A stretch of DNA of 25,598 nt from a virus. Numbering within the stretch: position 1 is the first letter of the stretch; each line of letters begins with the position of its first letter. Positions 15,416 through 21,793 of this stretch are shown here, in pieces. Both the position numbers and the translations under genes were made by a program. The notes under the pieces are model-generated. The model made no database searches and had not been told where the DNA came from. It was given only the letters and a program-made list of their open reading frames with translations. Where the stretch lies: positions 1 through 25,598 of IMG/VR virus record IMGVR_UViG_3300037264_008982. One strand, 5' to 3'.

Positions 15416-16531
15416 ATGCTGCCCGACGGGACTCTCGAGTCGTGGGACATGTTGACGGCCTTGGGCTTCCGAAACGAAGACGACGTCACGATCGGGAAGC
15501 CTGTAAGTCTGACCTTCCCTTCCCATCCCATGCAGAAGCGGGCGGGGGCGGCGGATGTCCACGAGGCGATGTCCTTCATCGCCGAGTCCCTGCTCGACAA
15601 CCAGGGCTACTTCATCCCGGTCCGGGGCAACGCGAACCGGCTCTGGTTTCCGTACGCCCTGAGCCCGCTGTTGAACCGCGGGGACCAGTACGTCAACATC
15701 AACACCGGCGAGACCTACGCCGTCAAGGAGGTCTTCGAGGTCGAGGATGTGCGGCAGGGGCAGAAGCGGAAGACCGGCGAGGTCATCTTGACCGATTTCC
15801 GTGGGGCGACCGCGGTTCCGAGATCCCACCACCGTCTGCGGCCCAAGAACCATCTCCGGTTCATGCACTCGTTTCCGAAGACGCTGGCTCAGCCTTACCA
15901 GTTCGATCCGCCGACCAGCACGGGCGAGGTCCAGCTCACGACGACCAAGAACCAGGGTGGTGATCGTGCCCCCTGGACAGACACCATCACCTGGGCCATC
16001 ATCCGTCGGGAGCCCGGCGGACTCCGGAAGCCCTTCGAGGACCCGCGTGAAACCAAGCCCCGACACCGTGAACTGCTCAAGTTCGTTGAGATCGACAACT
16101 GCGACTACCTCCACTCGATCGAAGGGCAGTTCTTCGACAACGTCGTCCAGTTCGACATCTGGACGCAGACGAACGAGCGGGCCGAGCGCCTGGCCACCTG
16201 GTTCCAGGATTTCCTCGAGCGCTACCTCTGGGTGTGGAAGTACAACGGGGTCAAGGAGATCCTGTTCTGGCAGCAGAACGCCGACGCGATCGTCACCCGG
16301 TGGAGAAATGATATTGTCAGCCGTTCGATTCAGGTATACTTCCAGACCGAGCGGCTCCGGAACTACCCGGTCCGTCGAATCGTCGACATCTCGGTATCCG
16401 TGGACGTGCTAACACGCGGCGAGCATCTGCAACCCGTACCTACCGTGGTGGACCCCACCGCTTGTGTGGATCCCACCGCGGTCATTCCCATCGAACTCCT
16501 GGATGGGCCAGGCATTTCCCTCACGCAGTGA
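15416..16531 (+). CDS. Probable tail terminator/neck protein
   Basis: This 371-residue protein starts at ATG two bases after the previous stop. Residues about 240-315 form a compact alpha/beta unit: DNVVQFDIWTQTNERAERLA, a helix with FQDFLERYLWVW, then IVSRSIQVYFQTERL. This resembles tail terminator proteins that cap the tail tube and sheath, where a strand with Phe-Asp-Ile and a Thr-Asn-x-Arg-Ala-Glu helix are usual. The N-terminal 220 residues look beta-rich with charged segments and may contact the neck. The C-terminus has a short repeat (VDPTACVDPTA) near 345-355. The gene lies directly before the sheath gene, the usual site for a terminator. A promoter-like sequence for the sheath lies inside its 3' part. 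Confidence 0.8.
   Translation: MLPDGTLESWDMLTALGFRNEDDVTIGKPVSLTFPSHPMQKRAGAADVHEAMSFIAESLLDNQGYFIPVRGNANRLWFPYALSPLLNRGDQYVNINTGETYAVKEVFEVEDVRQGQKRKTGEVILTDFRGATAVPRSHHRLRPKNHLRFMHSFPKTLAQPYQFDPPTSTGEVQLTTTKNQGGDRAPWTDTITWAIIRREPGGLRKPFEDPRETKPRHRELLKFVEIDNCDYLHSIEGQFFDNVVQFDIWTQTNERAERLATWFQDFLERYLWVWKYNGVKEILFWQQNADAIVTRWRNDIVSRSIQVYFQTERLRNYPVRRIVDISVSVDVLTRGEHLQPVPTVVDPTACVDPTAVIPIELLDGPGISLTQ
16314..16340 (+). promoter_or_regulatory. Possible promoter upstream of the tail sheath gene
   Basis: TTGTCA at 16314-16319 (5 of 6 matches to the sigma70 -35) and TATACT at 16335-16340 (5 of 6 to the -10) are separated by 15 bp, shorter than the optimum 17. The patch is A/T-rich for this genome and lies about 200 bp before the sheath start. 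The same TATACT hexamer occurs upstream of the capsid group. A chance match cannot be excluded. Confidence 0.35.
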
Positions 16532-16545
16532 GATAGGAGCGACGC

Positions 16546-17958
16546 ATGCCCCTGAACACGTTGCCGGGCGTCAAGGGCGAAATCAACGATGGTCAGCTGC
16601 GACCACGCTTCGTCCCCCAGCAGCCCAAGATCACGCTGATCGGGACCAGCAACAACCCCGATCTCCCCGTCGGCGAACCGTTCATCATCGAGACCGACGC
16701 CGAGGCCCAGAGCACCTACAACCGCTTCCTGGCCGATGGAATCACGCCCAGCCAGAGCGGGCCGGTACGGAAGCCGTCTGAGCTCACCAAGGCCATCGCC
16801 GAGGCTCGGGGCGGTGGGGCCGAGAACATCGAGGTCGTGGTCCTGCCCGATCCGACGGCCATGGAGTTGCCGCTCGAGATCAACCCGAACAACCTGAAGC
16901 GCTTCCAGGCGCAGGAAGCCCTCTTCCCGCTCTTGAAGGAGACCCAGCTCGACCACGTAATCGCCGTCGGGGCCACGATCGACGCGTCAGGGCTCGGGGC
17001 GACCCAGAACTTCGGGTACCAGCTCGCGAACCTGTGCCACCAGGCGACGATCAACGAGCGGTCGTGCCGGGGGTACATCGGGACCGTCGGACCGGTGGCG
17101 AACGGCTCGACGTCCAAGCCCACGCTCGCTCAGCTCGAGGCGTGGGTGGCGGCGCTCGAGGCGTTCAACACGGCGGCCTTCAACGGGGCCGCGTTCACGA
17201 TCGGCGACGGGGTCACCGACGTCGGGGGCGACGGGGTGCCGGACCTCTACGCCTTCTGGGGCACGCAGAACGAGCTCATTCCGACGGGGTCTCCGCCGCG
17301 GTTCAACGGCCAGGTCGAGATCGACAGCAAGGGCCAGCCGGTCGACATCGGGAAGTACCTCACCGTGTTCGTCGAGCGGGTCCGGTTCTTCAACGAGGTG
17401 GCGCAGGACGTCAACCCGACGCTGAACTTCTACGACGCCAACGGGGTCGTGGCCTACGCCGGGCTCCGTGTGGCTCTCCCGTCGCGGCTTGGGACGACCA
17501 ACCGGGTTCTGCCGGGTGCCGTGCCCATTCGTCCGCTGTCGCCCACCCAGGTCGAGCGGCTGCAGCGGAAGCGCTTCGTGGCGCTGCGGCTGCGGCCCAC
17601 GGGGTACGTGGTCAACAACGGGCTCACCTTCGCCTACCACATCAGCGACTTCTACAAGTCGGACTTCACGCAAGAGACGACGATGATGATCACCCAGGAC
17701 GCCCTGTCGTTCATCCGGACGCGGGCGGTGCAGTACATCGGGGGTCCGAACAACGCACAGGTCAAGGCGGCGATCGAGTCCGACATCGACGACGCCCTCA
17801 AGGTCATGCAGCGCCTCGGGGCGCTGAATCGGTACAACTTCCAGGTCATCATCAGTCCGGCCCAGGCGGTCCTGGGACGGATGCGGATCGAGGTCACGTT
17901 GGTGCCGGCGTTCGAGATCACCCGGATCACGGTGTCGATCTCGCTTGCCCGGGAGTAG
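16546..17958 (+). CDS. Tail sheath protein
   Basis: This subunit forms the contractile sheath that shortens and drives the tube through the host envelope. The 470-residue protein is preceded by TAGGAG and ATG at 16546. The C-terminal 130 residues carry the typical sheath signature: LRPTGYVVNNGLTFAYHISD, then an Ile/Thr-rich segment with TTMMITQDALSFIRTRAVQY, a helix AIESDIDDALKVMQRLGALN, and final strands (GRMRIEVTLVPAFEITRITV) used for sheath interlocking. The N-terminus has PQQPKITLIGTSNNPDLPVG, as in many sheath proteins starting near the tube. The tail tube gene follows directly. This makes the phage a contractile-tailed (myovirus) type. The length is within the usual range. Confidence 0.93.
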   Translation: MPLNTLPGVKGEINDGQLRPRFVPQQPKITLIGTSNNPDLPVGEPFIIETDAEAQSTYNRFLADGITPSQSGPVRKPSELTKAIAEARGGGAENIEVVVLPDPTAMELPLEINPNNLKRFQAQEALFPLLKETQLDHVIAVGATIDASGLGATQNFGYQLANLCHQATINERSCRGYIGTVGPVANGSTSKPTLAQLEAWVAALEAFNTAAFNGAAFTIGDGVTDVGGDGVPDLYAFWGTQNELIPTGSPPRFNGQVEIDSKGQPVDIGKYLTVFVERVRFFNEVAQDVNPTLNFYDANGVVAYAGLRVALPSRLGTTNRVLPGAVPIRPLSPTQVERLQRKRFVALRLRPTGYVVNNGLTFAYHISDFYKSDFTQETTMMITQDALSFIRTRAVQYIGGPNNAQVKAAIESDIDDALKVMQRLGALNRYNFQVIISPAQAVLGRMRIEVTLVPAFEITRITVSISLARE

Positions 17959-17959
17959 A

Positions 17960-17976
17960 CTCTCGGCTACCGAGAG
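17960..17976 (+). promoter_or_regulatory. Hairpin between sheath and tube genes, abutting the tube ribosome-binding site
   Basis: CTCTCGG (17960-17966) and CCGAGAG (17970-17976) form a perfect 7-bp stem with a CTA loop, starting one base after the sheath stop. The tube Shine-Dalgarno (AGGGAG, 17975-17980) begins in the last two bases of the stem. It may tune sheath-to-tube expression or protect the message; no T-run follows, so it is not a typical terminator. Confidence 0.5.
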
Positions 17977-17986
17977 GGAGTGAACC

Positions 17987-18667
17987 ATGCCCGCAGCCCA
18001 CGCGAACTTCGCTGAGGAGTTCTCCCGGACCTACAACTCGTTCTCCGGGGTGGACATCCATGCCGTCTTCGGCGGGACGACCATCCTCGAGATCCAGGGC
18101 ATCAGCTACACCGTCTCGCGCGAGAAGGCGCCCATCTACACGATGGGCCGGGCCGACCCGCGCGCGTTCTGCCGGGGTAAGCGGGGGATCGCCGGGACCG
18201 TGATCTTCACGGTCTTCGATCGCCACGCGCTCCTCGAGAACCTGGCGGACCGGGCGATCTTCTGGGCCGACGCCGAAGAGGTGACGGCCATGAACCAGCG
18301 GCTGTCGGCGGGCAACACGTCGATTCAGCCGGCAGGAGCAGGATCGTTCAGCGATCCCAACCGCGTGGGCGTGGCGGTTCCTGCCGTTCCGTGGTACGAG
18401 GACCAGATCCCGCCCTTCAGCATCATCTTGGTCGGCCTCAACGAGTACGGCCACCAGATGAAGATGGAGATCCGTGGCACGGAGATTCTCAATCAAGGGC
18501 AGGGCATCAGCGTGGACGATCTCATGATCGACCAGCAGATGACCTTCGTGTGCACCGACGTCTACCCGTGGCGGGCGGCTCCGTTTGCGCCGCCGTCTCG
18601 GGCGCAGGCCATCCATGAGGTGGTCGCGCCGCCGGTCGCGTCGCCGGTCACGGGTCTGGCCGCCTAG
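17987..18667 (+). CDS. Tail tube protein
   Basis: This is the inner tube subunit inside the sheath, 226 residues, preceded by AGGGAG six bases before ATG. The gene follows the sheath directly, the universal order in contractile phages. Visible features are FSGVDIHAVFGGTTILEIQG near 19-38 (tube-fold beta strands), PIYTMGRADPRAF, GIAGTVIFTVFDRH near 67-80, and the C-terminal block IPPFSIILVGLNEYGH (141-156) and ISVDDLMIDQQMTFV (174-188). These blocks recur, diverged, in the next gene, so the two appear paralogous. The last 30 residues are Ala/Pro-rich and probably flexible. A strong terminator follows the stop. Confidence 0.88.
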   Translation: MPAAHANFAEEFSRTYNSFSGVDIHAVFGGTTILEIQGISYTVSREKAPIYTMGRADPRAFCRGKRGIAGTVIFTVFDRHALLENLADRAIFWADAEEVTAMNQRLSAGNTSIQPAGAGSFSDPNRVGVAVPAVPWYEDQIPPFSIILVGLNEYGHQMKMEIRGTEILNQGQGISVDDLMIDQQMTFVCTDVYPWRAAPFAPPSRAQAIHEVVAPPVASPVTGLAA

Positions 18668-18668
18668 T

Positions 18669-18680
18669 CGCTACGTAGCG
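18669..18680. repeat. 12-bp perfect palindrome after the tube stop
   Basis: CGCTACGTAGCG reads the same on both strands. It starts two bases after the tube stop and lies directly against the terminator stem. It could be a protein-binding site, an RNA processing element or chance; as RNA it would fold poorly because it has no loop. Confidence 0.4.
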
Positions 18681-18729
18681 GGGTCCGGGGATGAGAGGCT
18701 CCGGCTTCTCTCCCCGGACCCTTGGATTT
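18681..18729 (+). terminator. Strong intrinsic terminator after the tail tube gene
   Basis: GGGTCCGGGGA (18681-18691) pairs perfectly with TCCCCGGACCC (18711-18721). After one bulged T, an inner stem GAGAGGC/GCTTCTC (18693-18699 and 18704-18710, one G-T wobble) continues to a TCCG loop closed by C-G, a stable UNCG-type cap. The stem is followed by TTGGATTT, a modest T-rich tail. This is the best terminator in the window and separates the sheath-tube group from later tail genes. Confidence 0.85.
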
Positions 18730-18733
18730 CCCT

Positions 18734-19666
18734 ATGGCTGACCAAGCGGGTGGACTCCGCGAACGGCGTCTCGTTCCGGACCTTTCCGGGGTGCCGCCCA
18801 GCGTCCGGACGCTGGATCTGCAGCGGGCGTCGCTCGAGCCGCCCCACGAGCAGACCGGCTTCCAGCAGGCCTTTTCCGGCGTCGACTACCGGATCACGGC
18901 GGTCATGCCGTACCACGATCGCCTCAGCACCTCGCCAGCCCAAGGGGAAGGCGAGATTCTCGAGGCCCTGGGGCTGCTCGAGAACCGGATCCTCGGGGAT
19001 CCTACGATGGACCCGGTGCAGCTGGCCGACCTCAAGCAGCAGAAGACGGTCCTTCTCGGTGCTCTGGATGCGACCCGGAGTTCGGGAGGGAAGAAGGGGC
19101 TCCAGCCGTTCTACAAGACGTTCGGCGAGATCCAGACCCTCACAATCACGAGTCGACGCTCCGTCGAACCGGTGCGTCGGCTGGGAGAATCGAGTCCGGC
19201 CGAGTACCTGGGGGGCCCGCGGACCTTCGCGGGGACGATGATCTTCACCCTGCTCCAGGAAGAGCCCCTGCTGGACCTCTACCGGAGCACCGACCGGGAC
19301 CGGTACGATGGGGAACCCTACCTGGTGATGGACCGGTTGCCGCCCTTCAACATCCTGATCACCGGGAGCAACGAGTTCGGCCACTTGGTCGAGTCGGCTC
19401 TCTTCGGGGTGACGCTCGTGGCGGACGGGACGACGCTCTCGATCGACGACCTCTTCACGGAGCAGCAGTACACCTACGTGGCGCGCTCGAAGCTGCCCTT
19501 CACGAAGCGAGCGCGGAACAATAGTCTGCTGGCCATGGTCGGACGGCCCACGCTGCCGGTGGGGCTGGGAGCGATCAGTGAGTTGAATCCCTCCTTCGTG
19601 GTCGGCTCGGTGGCGCGGACGGGGAACACTCTGGGTCGTGGCTTCCCGGTGCGGCGGTCCCGGTGA
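18734..19666 (+). CDS. Tail-tube-like protein with an inserted helical segment
   Basis: ATG at 18734 gives 310 residues. An in-frame TTG at 18722 is possible but lies against the terminator stem. The protein looks like a diverged copy of the tail tube. FSGVDYRITAV (47-57) parallels FSGVDIHAVFG; FAGTMIFTLLQEE (165-177) parallels IAGTVIFTVFDRH; LPPFNILITGSNEFGH (202-217) parallels IPPFSIILVGLNEYGH; and LSIDDLFTEQQYTYV (235-249) parallels ISVDDLMIDQQMTFV. Between the first and second blocks it has about 65 extra residues (62-126), predicted helical (LADLKQQKTVLLGALDATR). The N-terminus and the last 50 residues are also extra. It may be a tube-initiator, tube-end or baseplate-junction protein. 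It overlaps the next gene by 4 bp (GTGA). Confidence 0.83.
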   Translation: MADQAGGLRERRLVPDLSGVPPSVRTLDLQRASLEPPHEQTGFQQAFSGVDYRITAVMPYHDRLSTSPAQGEGEILEALGLLENRILGDPTMDPVQLADLKQQKTVLLGALDATRSSGGKKGLQPFYKTFGEIQTLTITSRRSVEPVRRLGESSPAEYLGGPRTFAGTMIFTLLQEEPLLDLYRSTDRDRYDGEPYLVMDRLPPFNILITGSNEFGHLVESALFGVTLVADGTTLSIDDLFTEQQYTYVARSKLPFTKRARNNSLLAMVGRPTLPVGLGAISELNPSFVVGSVARTGNTLGRGFPVRRSR

Positions 19667-20430
19667 ACTATCCCTACATCGCCCAAGGGCAGCCGGTCGT
19701 CTTCATCGGCGGCTTCTGGATCGACGATGCCCAGGCGTGCGAGTGGCAGGACAGCGCGCCCAAGGAGCCGCTCTACGGGTTTCGGGATGTGCAGTATCGC
19801 GAGGTGGCCCATGGACAAGAGCTCGTCCACGGCGTCCTGGATCTGAACTTCCGGTACAAGGGCTACCTGACACTGGCCCTGGCGCGACTCACGACGCTGG
19901 GCCGCCGGATCGAGAAAGCGCTCGAGGAGGGCATCTCGATTCCCGGGATCGAGGGAGGCGCCCGGTCCGAGTTCCAGGCCACGGCGCCGTACCGACTGCA
20001 GCAGATCATCCACAGCTTGCGGGAACCCAACATCTTCCAGAGCGCCGGCATCGATCCACGACGGATGTCTCTCCAGGAGCGGCGGGACATGCTCGAGAAG
20101 TCGTTCCAGCAGTTCGACATCGAGACCTTCACTCGGCTCTCGGACGCGATGGCGGACGATCTCTGGACGGATGGGCGGGACTTGCTCGGGGTGCCCTACG
20201 TCGAGGAGGTGCGGCCGACGGCGCTGCGATGGCCGCTGGGCTTCGACATGTCGGTCGTGTATGACCAGCCGGATCCGCTGGACGTCAGTCGGTCCCAGGA
20301 TCCAGCCCGGGTGGAACTCATCCGGGATGTGCACTTCGTCGGTCAATCCAAAATCATTGCCAACACGGTCCCCGGTGGCGGACGGGCTGTCATCGAGCGG
20401 TACCAGTTCCTTGCCCGTACAGTCGAATAA
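19663..20430 (+). CDS. Second tail-tube-like protein (baseplate or tube-end candidate)
   Basis: This 255-residue protein starts on GTG at 19663, sharing GTGA with the preceding stop. The first 80 residues (GFWIDDAQACEWQDSAPKEP, PLYGFRDVQYREVAHG, LVHGVLDLNFRYKGYL) align loosely with the tube fold of the two preceding proteins. The C-terminal block (VELIRDVHFVGQSKII, AVIERYQFLART) matches the final strands of that fold. The middle (about 85-190) is a helical insertion (SLQERRDMLEKSFQQFDIET). The relationship is weaker than between the first two tube-like proteins, so this is inference. Likely roles are tube-baseplate junction or tail completion. The chaperone-type genes follow 18 bases downstream. 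Confidence 0.78.
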   Translation: MNYPYIAQGQPVVFIGGFWIDDAQACEWQDSAPKEPLYGFRDVQYREVAHGQELVHGVLDLNFRYKGYLTLALARLTTLGRRIEKALEEGISIPGIEGGARSEFQATAPYRLQQIIHSLREPNIFQSAGIDPRRMSLQERRDMLEKSFQQFDIETFTRLSDAMADDLWTDGRDLLGVPYVEEVRPTALRWPLGFDMSVVYDQPDPLDVSRSQDPARVELIRDVHFVGQSKIIANTVPGGGRAVIERYQFLARTVE

Positions 20431-20448
20431 CAAGTCGAAGGAGTTGTC

Positions 20449-20907
20449 ATGAGCGCAGAAGCTGTGCCTGGTCTGGATCCCGGAGCGGTCGAGATGGCGG
20501 ACCCCAAGCCGCCGACGATGGAAGAGCAACTCGCCACGCTGCGAGCCGACATGAAGAAGCGGCTGCAGGAGAAGCACCCCGAGGTCACTGACGCGGTGAT
20601 CGCGGACTGGAAGGCGAAGTTCGGGCGGGTGGCGATCTTCCCGATCTTCGACGAGCTCTACGTCATCCGGCCCCTCTCCCGGAAGGAGTGGAAGGACCTC
20701 AACCGGATGAGCGCCGAAGGACCGGAGAAGAAGGCGCTGAGCCAGGATGAGATGGAGGAGGCGATCGCGGCCCGGGCGACGGTGTTCCCACCCCTCGACC
20801 CTAGCAAGCTGCGGACGAGCAGCTTCGCCGGCATCCCGACGACCATCACCAACTATGTGGAGGTGATCTCGGGTTTCAACCCGTCGATCGGACCCGTCCT
20901 GCTGTGA
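20449..20907 (+). CDS. Probable tail assembly chaperone, first of a tandem pair
   Basis: This 152-residue protein has GAAGGAG seven bases before ATG. It sits after the tube-type genes and before the giant protein, where tail assembly chaperones are encoded in many tailed phages. Its first 50 residues are acidic and Lys-rich. The body has DWKAKFGRVAIFPIFDELYV (53-72), then RPLSRKEWKDLNRM and FPPLDPSKLRTSSFAGIPTT. The same pattern, Trp-Lys, two residues, aromatic-Gly, then (Ser/Thr)-x-x-Glu-Trp, recurs in the next gene, so they look like paralogues. In many phages the two chaperone products are linked by a programmed frameshift; here a TGA, one base and a GTG separate them. The family assignment is by position and pattern. 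Confidence 0.75.
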   Translation: MSAEAVPGLDPGAVEMADPKPPTMEEQLATLRADMKKRLQEKHPEVTDAVIADWKAKFGRVAIFPIFDELYVIRPLSRKEWKDLNRMSAEGPEKKALSQDEMEEAIAARATVFPPLDPSKLRTSSFAGIPTTITNYVEVISGFNPSIGPVLL

Positions 20908-20908
20908 T

Positions 20909-21793
20909 GTGAACCTCGCTACGCTCCCACCCGACGTCGCGGCCAAACTCCCCGTCTGGAAGTCCCAGTACGGGGAGTTGGTTTACATTCCCTACGAGGG
21001 GACGCCATCGGCGTTCCTCTTCCGCTCGATCACGCTGCAGGAGTGGGATCGAATCAAGCTCTGTCTCGACATCAACGATCCGGTCCTGATCGACACGACG
21101 GCGGCCCAGACCATGCAGGCCTGCCTGCTCTGGCCAGAAGGGTTCGATCTCGAAGATCTGAGCATCGGCGACTTCAAGCGTCTCTACGCCAAGCTCACGG
21201 AAGCCTCGCCGTTCGGCAGCATCGACAACTTCCTGTCGGCTCTCGAGCGGTATCGCACGAAGCACCAGGACCTGGTCAACCTGATCCACGCCTTCATCAC
21301 CGCCGCCTTTCCCGGCATGCGTCGGCACGAGATCGCCCAGTTCACCGCCCATGAGGTCTTCCAGCACCTGGTGACCGCCGAGACGATTCTCCAGCGGAAG
21401 TTCGAGATCCAGGGGGCCGGTCCCAGGAAGCCCCCGACGCCCGTGTCTCCGGATGAGGTCCGGGTGCTCCAGGCCCAGAAGGCGATGGAGCGACGGGAAG
21501 TGGCGATTGCCGCCGCGCGCGATCGGCGACGGCGAGCCCTGGAGACCCGGGCGGGCGAACACGCTGCCTCGTTCGGGGCGGCATCGGAGATGGCGCCTCC
21601 GCGTCAAGCCCCGATTCCGATTCCGGCGGCGACGCTGCCTCAATCCTCCCGCGTGGAACGGGTCGGAGCGACGAGTGCGCTCCTGCATCGCTATCCGACC
21701 TCTGAGATCCTGAAGCCGACGGACGATCTGATCGACTACGAGCGGGAGAGGTCGACCATCGACCGCATCCTCCACGAGGACACCGGTGGCTAA
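20909..21793 (+). CDS. Second tail assembly chaperone-like protein with C-terminal extension
   Basis: This 294-residue protein starts at GTG one base after the previous TGA; no other in-frame start is nearer. Residues 1-105 parallel the preceding protein: VWKSQYGELVYIPYEG (16-31), FRSITLQEWDRIK (38-50), CLLWPEGFDLEDLSIGDFKR (72-91). Residues 105-165 are helical (ALERYRTKHQDLVNLIHAFI). Residues 185-225 form a very basic Arg/Ala helix (AAARDRRRRALETRAG), followed by a Pro-rich stretch (about 228-245) and an acidic tail. The extension could hold the tape-measure or giant protein, but this is speculation. The next gene overlaps its end by 8 bp (GTGGCTAA), indicating coupling. It could also be a tail structural protein; the similarity to its neighbour favours a chaperone pair. 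Confidence 0.72.
   Translation: MNLATLPPDVAAKLPVWKSQYGELVYIPYEGTPSAFLFRSITLQEWDRIKLCLDINDPVLIDTTAAQTMQACLLWPEGFDLEDLSIGDFKRLYAKLTEASPFGSIDNFLSALERYRTKHQDLVNLIHAFITAAFPGMRRHEIAQFTAHEVFQHLVTAETILQRKFEIQGAGPRKPPTPVSPDEVRVLQAQKAMERREVAIAAARDRRRRALETRAGEHAASFGAASEMAPPRQAPIPIPAATLPQSSRVERVGATSALLHRYPTSEILKPTDDLIDYERERSTIDRILHEDTGG

Noticed and set aside
16395-16531. Short DPTA-type repeat at the C-terminus of the tail terminator-like protein as a DNA repeat
   Set aside because: It comprises only two units of a few codons inside a gene, with no extended DNA repeat.
20867-20911. Programmed ribosomal frameshift joining the two chaperone-like genes
   Set aside because: The frames overlap only from 20867 to the stop and I find no X-XXY-YYZ heptamer there. 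The second gene has its own GTG start. It remains possible but unsupported.
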